Assembly (NCBI GenBank): GCA_020722685.1
Contig: DYKH01000046.1
Coordinates: forward strand, 1-38,312
DNA: 38,312 nucleotides
DNA from: Caldithrix sp.
Lineage (GTDB): Bacteria; KSB1; UBA2214; DYKH01
Direction of reading: 5' to 3'
Part shown: positions 1 through 7,784 of the stretch, piece after piece
Numbering within the stretch: the stretch's first letter is position 1
Layout: every line of letters starts with the position of its first letter
Made by a program: the position numbers and the translations under genes
Notes under the pieces: generated by a model
What the model saw: the letters and a program-made list of their open reading frames with translations, nothing else
The model's database searches: none
What the model was told of the DNA's origin: nothing

Positions 1-1134
1 CCTGTGGAGCGAGAGATACTGCAAAAGGCTCTGGTGGATTTTGGCGCGGGTCATCCGGACTGGGAGTTCAGCGAGCTTTACTATCAGCCGGAAACGGCGA
101 GGACCAATTATATCATCTCCGCTTTGGGCGGAAGCGGACCGGAACTGTTCTGGGGCGCCAACGATAACATCGGCCCCTTTGTGGAAATGGGCGTCATCCA
201 GCCATTGGAGCCGCTGTTAACGCAATCATTCTTGGATAGTTTTCTCACCGAGCCTTTTCCGGCCAATACTTGGATGAACGGGCATCTCTATCAATTGGCC
301 GATCGCGTGGGCAACCATCTATGCTTGGTCTACAACAAGGCCATGCTCACCAAGCCGCCGGAAACCATGAGCGAGCTGATCCAGATCGGGCAAAGGCTCA
401 CGGTCGATAAGAATCACGACGGCAAGCCGGAACAGTACGCCTTGGTGTGGAACTATACCGAGCCGTTTTTCGCCATCCCATTCATCGGCGGCTACGGCGG
501 CTGGATTATCGATGAGCAGAACAGACCGACGCTCAATACGCCGGAAGTGGTGCAGGCTTGTCAGTTCATTTACGACCTTGGCCACAAATACAAGATCATT
601 CCCGCTGAATGCGATTACGAGATCGCCAATGCGCTTTTCAAGGACGGCTATGCGGCGATGATCATCAACGGCAGTTGGTCATGGGGCACTTACATCGAGA
701 ATGGCATCGATTTGGGACTGGCGCGCATCCCCAAGATCGACGAGACCGGACTGTGGCCATCGCCCATGGTTTCGCCGTTGGGCTACTCTTTGAACGTGAA
801 TACCAGGGGTGAAAAATTGTACATGGCTATTAACCTGCTGAAGCATCTCACCAGCACAAATGTGCAACTGCAGTTCACCGAGCGGTCGATCTCCTTGCCT
901 TCGCGCAAGGATGGTTTTACCGATCCAAAAGTCACCCAAAACGCTTTGGTGCATGAGTCAATGGAACAAATGCTGGTCGGGCGCTTGATGTCGCCGGTGA
1001 CCGAGATGCGCTGGATTTGGGATGCCATGCGTCCTGGTTATCAAGCTATTTTCACCGGCAGCAAAACACCGGAGCAAGCAGCAAAAGAAATGCAGGATTT
1101 GGCCGTGAAACTCATCAAAGAAAATCGAGACTGA
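1..1134 (+). CDS. ABC sugar transporter substrate-binding protein (5' partial)
   Basis: Family 1 (MalE-like) extracellular solute-binding protein, which would capture a sugar or oligosaccharide in the periplasm and deliver it to the two permeases that follow. The frame is open to the window edge, so the signal peptide and N-terminus are missing; about 377 residues are visible, against 400-450 for the family. Typical features are a hinge segment starting LFWGANDNIGPFVEMG (about residue 49 of the visible part) and DGYAAMIINGSWSWGTY near residue 215, the conserved block in which these proteins expose the ligand cleft. The stop lies one base before the next ATG, so it is the first visible gene of an operon. 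The substrate cannot be told from sequence; nearby exported glycosidases suggest a glycan product, but that is inference. Confidence 0.85.
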   Translation, partial: PVEREILQKALVDFGAGHPDWEFSELYYQPETARTNYIISALGGSGPELFWGANDNIGPFVEMGVIQPLEPLLTQSFLDSFLTEPFPANTWMNGHLYQLADRVGNHLCLVYNKAMLTKPPETMSELIQIGQRLTVDKNHDGKPEQYALVWNYTEPFFAIPFIGGYGGWIIDEQNRPTLNTPEVVQACQFIYDLGHKYKIIPAECDYEIANALFKDGYAAMIINGSWSWGTYIENGIDLGLARIPKIDETGLWPSPMVSPLGYSLNVNTRGEKLYMAINLLKHLTSTNVQLQFTERSISLPSRKDGFTDPKVTQNALVHESMEQMLVGRLMSPVTEMRWIWDAMRPGYQAIFTGSKTPEQAAKEMQDLAVKLIKENRD

Positions 1135-1135
1135 A

Positions 1136-2029
1136 ATGGCCATTGGAGTCGGAGAAGCAAGAGTCAATCGGCTGGCTTATTTGTATACCATGCCAGCGCT
1201 GATCGTCATGTCCTTGGTGGTGCTTTATCCATTTGTATACAATGTCGTGATCTCCTTTTCCAACATGAGTCTCACCCATTTCAAGGACTGGCGGCTGGTG
1301 GGAATTGGCAATTATCTTAGCGCGGTGAAGGACACGTCCTTTTGGTACTATCTCTTCAAGACCGTGCTGTGGACGGCCATCAATCTCTTTTTTCACGTCG
1401 GCATCGGCGTTTTGCTCGCGCTGATTTTGAACAAGGATATTAAAGGGCGGACCTTTTTCCGCACGCTACTGATTCTGCCTTGGGCGGTGCCGCAATACAT
1501 CACTGCGTTGACTTGGCGCGGCATGTTTAATGCCGAATACGGAGCCGTCAATTTGCTGCTCAACAAAGTGTTTGGCCTTAACGTACCTTGGTTGGCGACA
1601 GAGTGGGGCGCCTTCACGGCTTGTCTTATCACCAACATCTGGCTGGGCTTCCCGTTCATGATGATCGTGGCTTTGGGCGGATTGCAGAGCATCCCCGATG
1701 AGCTTTACGAAGCCGCGGAGATCGACGGTTCGTCTTGGTATCACAAGCTGCGCAATATTACCATCCCGCTGCTCAAGCCGGTGATGGTGCCGGCCATCAC
1801 CCTAGGTGTCATCTGGACATTTAACAATTTTAACGTGGTTTGGCTGGTCAGTAACGGTGGCGAGCCCTCGGACAAGACCCACATCTTGGTTTCCTGGGTG
1901 TACAAGGCCGGATTCACCTATTTTCGCATCGGCTTTGCGGCGGCTTTTTCTATGATCATTTTTGCCATTTTGTTGGTCTTTGGATGGAATTTTATCAAAA
2001 AGACCAAGGCGACGGAGGCGGTGTACTGA
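1136..2029 (+). CDS. ABC sugar transporter permease, MalF/UgpA type
   Basis: Inner-membrane permease of a carbohydrate ABC importer, 297 residues, the usual length for the short MalF/UgpA/LacF group without the long E. coli MalF periplasmic loop. About six hydrophobic segments are visible, the first at residues 13-35. The cytoplasmic EAA loop that contacts the ATPase is at about residues 190-215 (YEAAEIDGSSWYHKLR, then ITIPLLKP). The ATG follows the binding-protein stop by one base, so the two are probably translationally coupled. No ATPase gene follows; many such systems borrow a shared MsmK/UgpC-type ATPase encoded elsewhere. The family call is firm, the substrate unknown. Confidence 0.9.
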   Translation: MAIGVGEARVNRLAYLYTMPALIVMSLVVLYPFVYNVVISFSNMSLTHFKDWRLVGIGNYLSAVKDTSFWYYLFKTVLWTAINLFFHVGIGVLLALILNKDIKGRTFFRTLLILPWAVPQYITALTWRGMFNAEYGAVNLLLNKVFGLNVPWLATEWGAFTACLITNIWLGFPFMMIVALGGLQSIPDELYEAAEIDGSSWYHKLRNITIPLLKPVMVPAITLGVIWTFNNFNVVWLVSNGGEPSDKTHILVSWVYKAGFTYFRIGFAAAFSMIIFAILLVFGWNFIKKTKATEAVY

Positions 2030-2067
2030 CACGGAACGTTTCTCTGCTTGAGCACACGCTTCTGAAA

Positions 2068-2099
2068 TGGAGTGATGGAGAATTGGAGCGATGGAGCGG
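2068..2099 (+). repeat. Octanucleotide tandem repeat, four units
   Basis: Four degenerate 8-bp units in register (TGGAGTGA, TGGAGAAT, TGGAGCGA, TGGAGCGG) lie in the 186-bp gap between the two permease genes. The gap otherwise holds nothing recognisable. It is unusually long for adjacent permease genes of one importer, so the repeat may be a later insertion or expansion. Confidence 0.6.
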
Positions 2100-2215
2100 G
2101 AGTTGCCGCTTCTCCTAGGCGGTTAGCCGACAGCCTTCAGTCTACAGTCTGACCATGCTAATAGACTAATGAATCGACCTGATTTTGATAACCGACGTAA
2201 CAAAATCGGAAATGT

Positions 2216-3058
2216 ATGAGGAAGCCAAGAGAGTTATCCCTTGCAGGTAAAATTGGCGGTTATGCAGTGGTAATCTTTTTCTCCCTGTTCGCCATCTATC
2301 CGATCTTGCAGGTCATTGCCATTTCCCTGCGGCCTGGAGATCGCCTTCTTAGTAAATCGTTGGCGATCATTCCGCCCGATGCGACGCTGGATACCTATAT
2401 CCGTCTGTTCACCAAAGAGCCGTTCTTGCGCTGGATGGCAAATAGTATCATCGTTTCAGCGGCCGTCACGATCATCGGTGTGGGATTGGCAGCCACTGCC
2501 GGGTACGCTTTTTCCCGCTACAAATTTCGCGGCCGTGATTCCGCCATGATCGGCCTGATTACGACGCAAATGTTTCCGGTGACCATGCTGCTGCTGCCGC
2601 TCTTTATCATGCTCATCAAGCTGCATGCTTACGACAATTACCTTGGACTCATTATCGCCTATTCTGCGACCGCACTACCCTTTACCATTTGGCAGATGAA
2701 GGGCTATTACGACACGGTTCCCTACAGCTTGGAAGAAGCAGCGAGCATTGACGGCTGTTCGCCTACCGCCACTTTTTGGCGAATCGTGCTGCCATTGGCG
2801 GCCCCGGCGTTGGTCATCACCGCATTGTTCTCCTTCATGTCCGCCTGGTCGGAATACTTGGTGGCTGCGGTCTTGATTCAGGATCAGAGATTGTTTACCT
2901 TGCCGCTTGGACTCAAAATGTATCAATCCAGTCTGGAAGTCGCTTGGGGACTTTATTCTGCCGGAGCGGTGATCGTCAGCCTGCCGGTGGTTATCTTGTT
3001 TTTGCTGCTCAGTCGCTGGCTTGTTTCTGGTCTGACCTTGGGCAGCGTGAAAGGATGA
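2216..3058 (+). CDS. ABC sugar transporter permease, MalG/UgpE type
   Basis: Second permease of the importer, 280 residues, the normal MalG-type length, with about six membrane segments. The EAA loop is at about residues 171-195 (LEEAASIDGCSPTATFWR followed by IVLPLAAPAL). The C-terminal sequence SGLTLGSVKG is characteristic of MalG-like permeases. The ATG at 2216 is preferred because its frame gives a basic start (MRKPRELS) directly before the first membrane segment; an overlapping ATG at 2212 is in another frame. It pairs with the permease at 1136-2029. The next gene starts seven bases after the stop and may be cotranscribed. Confidence 0.9.
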   Translation: MRKPRELSLAGKIGGYAVVIFFSLFAIYPILQVIAISLRPGDRLLSKSLAIIPPDATLDTYIRLFTKEPFLRWMANSIIVSAAVTIIGVGLAATAGYAFSRYKFRGRDSAMIGLITTQMFPVTMLLLPLFIMLIKLHAYDNYLGLIIAYSATALPFTIWQMKGYYDTVPYSLEEAASIDGCSPTATFWRIVLPLAAPALVITALFSFMSAWSEYLVAAVLIQDQRLFTLPLGLKMYQSSLEVAWGLYSAGAVIVSLPVVILFLLLSRWLVSGLTLGSVKG

Positions 3059-3064
3059 TATGAT

Positions 3065-3655
3065 GTGAAGAATTTTTCGAACAAAACGACGACCCCGCCG
3101 GACAGGAAAACCGCCTTGGGCACGGAGATCAAGTCCTGGGTCTACAAGCCGCCCAAATCCAACAAATTCTTGTATGCGACCCTTGGTGTGCTTGGGACCT
3201 TTGTCCTATTTATGATTTACTATGGCGAACAAGTCTTGCCGTGGATCAAGAGATTGCCGCCCGTGCTCATTTACATCGTTCTCTTCATGCTAAGCCCATT
3301 GTTGAAATACCTGAGCACCCTGGGGCGGGAGCAAGAATGGGCGTTGTACAGCCAAGGCTACCTGTTGCGGCTGCGAAGCAAGAATAATCAGCGCGAAGAA
3401 CGGATCGGCTGGTGGCGTGATTTTGCGAGTTGTACCTATGACAGCAAAGGTGTGCTTCTGATTTCGAGAAGTCCAATGCGACGTAATGTGCGGGTCGCTG
3501 CTGCTCACAACGTCATGGAAGTTTACACCATCTGTCGCGAACGAATCAGCAGGATTCACGCCGAAACAGTGGAAAGGTCAGGAAGAACGCCCAGGGCTCC
3601 CCAAAGTGCGAAAACCAAGCGAATCTCCCAATTGCCGCAGAAGCGCGGCTGGTGA
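3065..3655 (+). CDS. Hypothetical membrane protein, two TM segments plus PH-like domain
   Basis: Not assignable to a named family. The 196-residue protein has a basic N-terminal tail, two hydrophobic segments at about residues 34-54 (FLYATLGVLGTFVLFMIYY) and 66-84 (VLIYIVLFMLSPLLKYL), then a soluble part at about 88-170 (EWALYSQGYLLRLR, RIGWWRDFASCTYDSKGVLL) whose strand pattern resembles the PH-like domains of small bacterial membrane proteins. The C-terminal 25 residues are rich in Arg, Lys, Ser and Pro and probably disordered. The start is GTG, with AAAGGA upstream; the frame has no good ATG. It begins seven bases after the permease, so it may belong to the same transcript. The coding call is fairly safe; the fold is inferred from pattern only. 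Confidence 0.7.
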   Translation: MKNFSNKTTTPPDRKTALGTEIKSWVYKPPKSNKFLYATLGVLGTFVLFMIYYGEQVLPWIKRLPPVLIYIVLFMLSPLLKYLSTLGREQEWALYSQGYLLRLRSKNNQREERIGWWRDFASCTYDSKGVLLISRSPMRRNVRVAAAHNVMEVYTICRERISRIHAETVERSGRTPRAPQSAKTKRISQLPQKRGW

Positions 3656-3784
3656 AGAGAGACAATTTTTCGCACCACCGCTGTAGACGTGAATAGCAGT
3701 TGTCGCCTGCAATCCGGAATTTAGTTTAGGTTCCGATGGCGGCACTTCCCACTTACCAGTAAGAATCGCCCTTTCGCCCGACCT

Positions 3785-4285
3785 ATGCAAAAGGAATTCT
3801 CATTGCCCGCGAAAAAATGGAGATCACAATACCGGGGCCGGCGACTCTGGGCTGTCCTCATCGGCTTGACGTTTTTCTTTTTCATCGATGACTTTTTGAT
3901 GGTCTTTCTGATCGAAGAGTTTCAACTTTTTCATGTCAGCAAATGGGTCTTTTATCTGATCTATGTTTGGTTATTGGCTGGCAGCATCGTTTTGGCCTAC
4001 GCAGCACTGTACATTCTGCAACGAAAGCCCACCACCGGAGCAGAGGGTTTGCAGGATCAAATTGGCTCCGTCATCGGTTTGACGAAGGGGCAATTGCAGG
4101 TTCGGGTGAGAGGTGAAATTTGGGCGGCACATAGTCAAGAGGAGCTAAGGCCCGGGGACACCGTTATCGTCGATTTTGTGGATGGATTGACACTGATGGT
4201 TCGAGGCATTGAAAACAAGGAGGAGGTTCCGAGCAACGATAAGGGAGAGACCGGGCGCCATAGCTCATTTACAGGCCGCAAGTGA
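3785..4285 (+). CDS. NfeD-like membrane protein
   Basis: A 166-residue protein with two hydrophobic helices (about residues 22-45 and 52-80) followed by a small beta-rich domain at about 95-145. The segment GSVIGLTKGQLQVRVRGEIW, then the RPGDTVIVDFVDGLTLMVR region, matches the OB-fold C-terminal domain of NfeD proteins in layout: a G-x-a start, a basic strand carrying the Gly-Glu-x-W/Y turn, then a G-D/T-x-V-x-V strand and a hydrophobic L-x-V end. NfeD proteins act with membrane stomatin-like proteins or proteases; neither partner is next door. A 15-bp stem follows the stop immediately. The family call is moderate and the role unknown. Confidence 0.65.
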   Translation: MQKEFSLPAKKWRSQYRGRRLWAVLIGLTFFFFIDDFLMVFLIEEFQLFHVSKWVFYLIYVWLLAGSIVLAYAALYILQRKPTTGAEGLQDQIGSVIGLTKGQLQVRVRGEIWAAHSQEELRPGDTVIVDFVDGLTLMVRGIENKEEVPSNDKGETGRHSSFTGRK

Positions 4286-4324
4286 GGCAGTCTTTTTCCC
4301 AAACTGTTCGGGAAGGAGATTGCC
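4286..4324 (+). terminator. Hairpin directly after the NfeD-like gene
   Basis: A 15-bp stem (4286-4300 with 4310-4324, four G-T wobbles) encloses a 9-nt loop and begins on the base after the TGA stop. There is no following T tract, so it is either a Rho-type boundary or an mRNA 3'-end stabiliser. It separates the preceding genes from the tRNA unit. Confidence 0.5.
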
Positions 4325-4365
4325 CCACCCATGAGGGAGGTCTTACGACCGGGCGAATTTAGTGC

Positions 4366-4394
4366 TTGCATTTCAGTACTGCATTTTGTAGATT
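4366..4394 (+). promoter_or_regulatory. Promoter of the tRNA-Asp gene
   Basis: TTGCAT (4366-4371), a 17-bp spacer and TAGATT (4389-4394), placed 18 bp before the mature tRNA 5' end. The same -35 hexamer and spacing occur before glnN and before the lysine riboswitch. Confidence 0.65.
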
Positions 4395-4411
4395 TCGCCC
4401 GCTTAAGAAAC

Positions 4412-4488
4412 GGGGTCGTGGTGCAGTTGGTTAGCACACTGGCCTGTCAAGCCAGAGGTCGCGGGTTCGAGCCCCGTCGGCCCCGCCA
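4412..4488 (+). tRNA. trnD: tRNA-Asp (anticodon GTC), CCA encoded
   Basis: A complete 77-nt cloverleaf. The acceptor stem pairs 4412-4418 (GGGGTCG) with 4478-4484 (CGGCCCC), followed by discriminator G at 4485 and an encoded CCA at 4486-4488. The D arm contains AGTTGGTTAG; the anticodon arm is CTGGC, loop CTGTCAA, GCCAG; the T arm is GCGGG, TTCGAGC, CCCGT. Anticodon GTC reads Asp codons, and G at the discriminator position fits bacterial tRNA-Asp. It has its own upstream promoter and a downstream hairpin, so it is a single-gene unit. No integrase or attachment-like duplication is visible beside it. Confidence 0.97.
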
Positions 4489-4545
4489 AGTCCATGTGAG
4501 CAACGAAGGTCAGATTGGCTCGTTTGGTTAAGTTGTGGTGTAAGG

Positions 4546-4576
4546 AAAGCCTCCGCGAAGGGTTCCCGGAGGCTTT
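4546..4576 (+). terminator. Terminator of the tRNA unit
   Basis: A perfect 10-bp stem, AAAGCCTCCG (4546-4555) with CGGAGGCTTT (4567-4576), loop of 11 nt. The 3' arm ends in TTT, and TTT recurs four bases later (GCTGTTT). It lies 57 bp after the tRNA. Confidence 0.7.
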
Positions 4577-4626
4577 GCTGTTTAGATACCCGCAATCGAA
4601 AAGATTGTACAAGGAGGAGATTGGTC

Positions 4627-5346
4627 ATGATCATCCGCCGAAATTCATTGGTCCTGCTTCTGTTCAGCTTTGCTATGACGAGTTGTGTGCAAAAGTCTTC
4701 GGAGTCACGCGCAAAAGGCGAATTCGTTTCCCTATTCGACGGAAAATCTCTGGCCGGCTGGATTGTTCCGAAAGGCGATAACGGCCATTGGAAAGTCGTG
4801 GATGGCATCATCGACTATGATGGCAAAAGCGAATCGAAGGAGGACAAGAATCTTTGGAGCGAGCAGCACTATGTCGATTTTGTACTCAGGGTGGACTGGC
4901 GCTTTTCCGGAGTCTCCCACAAGGAAAAAGTCCCGGTCGTCCTGCCAGATGGCAATTACGACAAAAATCCTGACGGTACGGAAAAGATGGTGGAAATCGA
5001 TTATCCGGGGGACAGCGGAATCTATTTGCGCGGCAGCTCCAAGAGTCAGGTGAATATTTGGAATTGGCCGATCGGTTCGGGCGAAGTATATGGCTATCGA
5101 ACAGATGCCAAGGTGTCGCCGGAAGTGCGCAAAGGCGTTACACCCACTCGCCGCGCCGATAATCCTGTCGGCGATTGGAACAGTTTTGAAATCACTCTAA
5201 AAGGGGAACACCTCACGGTGGTCTTGAACGGGCAGACGGTCATCGAAAATGCTTGGCTGCCGAAAATACCGAAAAAAGGCCCTATCGCCTTGCAGCATCA
5301 TGGCGATCCGATCCAATTTAGAAATATCTTTATTAAGGAGCTTTAG
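4627..5346 (+). CDS. DUF1080 (3-keto-disaccharide hydrolase domain) lipoprotein
   Basis: Exported lipoprotein of the PF06439/DUF1080 family, a concanavalin-like beta-sandwich found in sugar-degrading enzymes and now named for 3-keto-glycoside hydrolysis. The 239-residue product starts with a lipoprotein signal (MIIRRNSLVLLLFSFAMTSC, lipidated Cys20). Family landmarks follow: FVSLFDGKSLAGW, DGIIDYDG, the central GDSGIYLRG, then NPVGDWNSFEI, GPIALQHHGDPIQFRNIFIK at the C-terminus. The start was set at ATG 4627 because AGGAGG at 4613-4618 is well placed for it and too close to an upstream TTG. It forms a single-gene unit after the tRNA. The exact substrate cannot be told. Confidence 0.88.
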   Translation: MIIRRNSLVLLLFSFAMTSCVQKSSESRAKGEFVSLFDGKSLAGWIVPKGDNGHWKVVDGIIDYDGKSESKEDKNLWSEQHYVDFVLRVDWRFSGVSHKEKVPVVLPDGNYDKNPDGTEKMVEIDYPGDSGIYLRGSSKSQVNIWNWPIGSGEVYGYRTDAKVSPEVRKGVTPTRRADNPVGDWNSFEITLKGEHLTVVLNGQTVIENAWLPKIPKKGPIALQHHGDPIQFRNIFIKEL

Positions 5347-5368
5347 GAGTCAGGTTCTGAGGGGCAGG

Positions 5369-5400
5369 CCTTGTCGGCGAAGGCAAGCCGACCGCCAAGG
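5369..5400 (+). terminator. Weak hairpin after the DUF1080 gene
   Basis: Nested pairings GTCGGC/GCCGAC (5373-5378 with 5387-5392), with an alternative longer CCTT..GGCG/CGCC..AAGG pairing, start about 22 bp after the stop. There is no T tract, so termination is only possible. Confidence 0.3.
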
Positions 5401-5422
5401 AACGCGAATTGACATGAATCTA

Positions 5423-5550
5423 TACTCGTTGAGGGTAGAAATTTCATCCATCTTGTCATTTCTGCGCATGCAGGAATCTCCTTGTGAACAGGTGGTTAGG
5501 AGATGCCCGTCTTCACAGGCATGACATGAAAAAGCGACCCTTAACGAGTA
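5423..5550. repeat. Possible MITE-like element with terminal inverted repeats and internal palindrome
   Basis: The 299-bp gap 5347-5645 holds no gene but has nested symmetry. The outer 14-bp ends 5423-5436 (TACTCGTTGAGGGT) and 5537-5550 (ACCCTTAACGAGTA) are inverted repeats with one difference. Inside, 5455-5481 and 5499-5525 are imperfect 27-nt inverted arms (about 19 of 27 match) beginning GTCAT and ending in ATCTCC. The inner arms belong to the same palindrome type as 13737-13802. No target-site duplication is evident. Confidence 0.55.
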
Positions 5551-5645
5551 CAACTATTCGCGCCTCTTCGCGCCCATTCGCGGTTTGAGAGTGTTTAAAG
5601 CTACGGCTTGTCCACTTCGGTGTATTGTGTAAGGGCGACTCGTCC

Positions 5646-6848
5646 TTATTCACGCATATTCTCTATCGCTTTTTTAAGTGCGATCAGTTGGGGATCCTCA
5701 GCATCGATTCTTTCCAATAACTCGACTGCTTCCAGGGCCTCTTTTTTCCGGTTGCCTTGATACGTGAAGGTCGCCCAATTGCGCAGAATTATTTGAAGGC
5801 GACCCCAATCCGCATCCTTCAACAAATCCAATTCCCACATCTCCAAGGCCATTTGGCGGGTCAATCCCCAGTTCTTGTTCTCCCAGTTCTGCCGCAGGCC
5901 GCCAAAGAAGGTCACTCTGCAATTGTTGGCCAATTCCTTATTGTCGGGATAGCGATAGCTGCCATCGGCAAAAACTTCAAACGCGTCGTAGAATCGGCTT
6001 TCTTCATAGAGCTTTTGTCCCCAGCGAAAATAGAGATCGATCTCAAAGTTGATATTCGAGCGTGAGTCGCGATTGAAACTCTGGGCCAGCATGACAAAGT
6101 CATAAGCCGTCTCGAAGTCGTTGTTCCGCTTGGCAAAGTAGGCGCGGTTATAAGCCAAGAGGCCGAGTAGCTCGGTGTTGTCGATGACTCGGCCCTTGGA
6201 ATTCTCATAAGCATACAGACGATCGAGGCCGATCTGAAGCACCTGCTTTTGCGGGTAGAATTGCGCGAGGTAGCGCGAATACTCGTGCAGGTTGCGCATG
6301 ATGTTAAAGCCCATGGGCGATGTGTTCTCCACCATCACCCGGTTGCCAAAGTTGGTAAAGATGGTGTAGGTGTGGGTGGGTGTTTCAAAGGCTTCGGTGG
6401 ACCAGCCCAAGTCTTCGCAGAGCAAATTGTAGAGAATGGTTCCCGCCACGCAATTATATTGCCTTTGCCGAATGACGTCCAGCAGGGTAGTCGCCTCCTC
6501 TTTGTATTTAAGCAGCCAGGTTGAATGCAGATAGGAGAATACCTTCCCAGCGGATCCCTCCCGGTCGAAGGGATCCAGGTGATAATCTTTGATGGTTCCC
6601 AATAGGTTTTGGTACCATCGCAGGCAAGCTTCCAAGCTGTCGGGATGGGTCGCCCCAGAAAGGATGAACGCAGCCTCCCGACGCGTGAACTTGTCCAATC
6701 GGTTGTCGCGAATGTCGTCGCGCAGTCTTTCCTCAAGTTTGTCGCGCAATTGGGCATTTACGCTGTGCACACAGATAAACCAAGTGCAGAGCAAAATTGA
6801 CGTCAAAATGGAACAGACTGTTTTTGCCATGGCGATGAGGAGGTTCAT
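5646..6848 (-). CDS. Exported transglutaminase-like protein with TPR-like C-terminus
   Basis: A 400-residue protein with a hydrophobic export signal (about residues 10-32, ending SVNAQ). Residues 125-180 look like a transglutaminase/SirB1-type cysteine fold: Cys133 in YNCVAGTILYN, His159 in PTHTYTIF and an acidic/amide position in VMVENTSP (174-175), in the order Cys-His-Asp/Glu of that superfamily. The rest (about 205-400) is helical, with repeats such as AYDFVMLAQSFNRD, YEESRFYDAFEVFADGSYRYPDN and GNRKKEALEAVELLERID that read as tetratricopeptide units. It may be a periplasmic protease or peptide-crosslink enzyme with a protein-binding tail, but activity is unproven. The start is uncertain: a second ATG six codons in also gives a signal peptide, and neither has a clear ribosome binding site. 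It stands alone on the minus strand. Confidence 0.75.
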   Translation of the reverse strand: MNLLIAMAKTVCSILTSILLCTWFICVHSVNAQLRDKLEERLRDDIRDNRLDKFTRREAAFILSGATHPDSLEACLRWYQNLLGTIKDYHLDPFDREGSAGKVFSYLHSTWLLKYKEEATTLLDVIRQRQYNCVAGTILYNLLCEDLGWSTEAFETPTHTYTIFTNFGNRVMVENTSPMGFNIMRNLHEYSRYLAQFYPQKQVLQIGLDRLYAYENSKGRVIDNTELLGLLAYNRAYFAKRNNDFETAYDFVMLAQSFNRDSRSNINFEIDLYFRWGQKLYEESRFYDAFEVFADGSYRYPDNKELANNCRVTFFGGLRQNWENKNWGLTRQMALEMWELDLLKDADWGRLQIILRNWATFTYQGNRKKEALEAVELLERIDAEDPQLIALKKAIENMRE

Positions 6849-6971
6849 GAGTGATCGGTGGCTGAAAGAATTGTTTTGGTCCTACGCCGCTGAAAATAGT
6901 AAGCCGCAGGGACATAAGCAAGGCATATCCTCAGCCATTCTCCCCGAAAGAGCGAGCGGCCGGAAATAAGA

Positions 6972-7002
6972 AATCTCGTGCTGCATCCCTCAGCACGAGA
7001 TT
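6972..7002 (-). terminator. Terminator of the glutathione peroxidase gene
   Basis: A perfect 12-bp stem (6972-6983 with 6991-7002; AATCTCGTGCTG/CAGCACGAGATT) and 7-nt loop, 31 bp beyond the stop at 7034. Read on the minus strand it is followed by the T-rich TCTTATTTCC. Confidence 0.75.
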
Positions 7003-7033
7003 CGTCAATCGCCCCACATTTCAAACTTTCAGC

Positions 7034-7609
7034 TTACTTGACCACTGCCAAAGCATCCTCGATGGCTTTGATCACCTCTTCACTATCCGGCTTGGTTTTG
7101 TAATGGAAGCGAGCGATAACCTGCCCGTTTCTGCCGATGAGGAATTTGGTAAAATTCCATTTGATATCGCCGGCAAATTCGGGATCCGAGGAAGAGCTGG
7201 TCAGAAAGGCGTAAAGCGGATGCTGATCCTCGCCGATGACGGAAATCTTGGAGAACATGGGGAAAGTGACGCCATAGGTGGCAGTGCAGAATTCCTTGAT
7301 CTCGGCATCGGTACCGGGCTCTTGTCCGCCAAAATTGTTGGCAGGAAATCCCAAGACGACAAATCCACGATCCTTATATTTGCTGTACAGCGCCTGCAAG
7401 GCTTCGTACTGCGGCGTGTTGCCACATTTGCTGGCAACGTTCACGATGAGGACGACATCGCCTTTGTATTGGCTGAGGCTCTGCAATTCACCATCGATAG
7501 TTCTCATCTCGAAATCGAGCGGCGACTTGACCGTGGCCCCGCCTAATCCAAGCGCAATGGTAGAGGCAATAGCGATTGGACCGATTTTATGCAACTTGTA
7601 TTTCATCAT
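7034..7609 (-). CDS. Glutathione peroxidase family thiol peroxidase, exported
   Basis: Cysteine-type GPx, which reduces hydroperoxides, most likely with thioredoxin rather than glutathione. The 191 residues include an N-terminal hydrophobic signal (residues 9-26), longer than the usual 160-residue cytoplasmic form. The peroxidatic Cys62 lies in NVASKCGNTPQYEAL, the probable resolving Cys108 in EIKEFCTATYGVTFPMF, and the conserved Trp151/Asn152 in WNFTKFL. The usual FPCNQFG motif reads FPANNFG (residues 88-94), so the catalytic Gln is Asn and the middle Cys is Ala. AGAGG stands six to seven bases before the ATG. A single-gene unit with a strong terminator. Confidence 0.92.
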   Translation of the reverse strand: MMKYKLHKIGPIAIASTIALGLGGATVKSPLDFEMRTIDGELQSLSQYKGDVVLIVNVASKCGNTPQYEALQALYSKYKDRGFVVLGFPANNFGGQEPGTDAEIKEFCTATYGVTFPMFSKISVIGEDQHPLYAFLTSSSSDPEFAGDIKWNFTKFLIGRNGQVIARFHYKTKPDSEEVIKAIEDALAVVK

Positions 7610-7784
7610 TCAACCTCTTGACTGAACACACACATCATCGCCTGTTAAAACAACCTTGAAAGGGAAAAATTCCAACGAATCTTTTTGGCGACCACAGTTT
7701 TCAGCTTTGTCATGTAGGCGATTCTTATGCGATGTGCTGCAAATGGGCAAAGAGGCTGATTGAGAAGAGGCGATTGAACGGGAT

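Noticed and set aside
4412..4488. tRNA-Asp as an integration site for a mobile island
   Set aside because: No integrase, no repeat of the tRNA 3' end elsewhere in the window, and normal genes on both sides.
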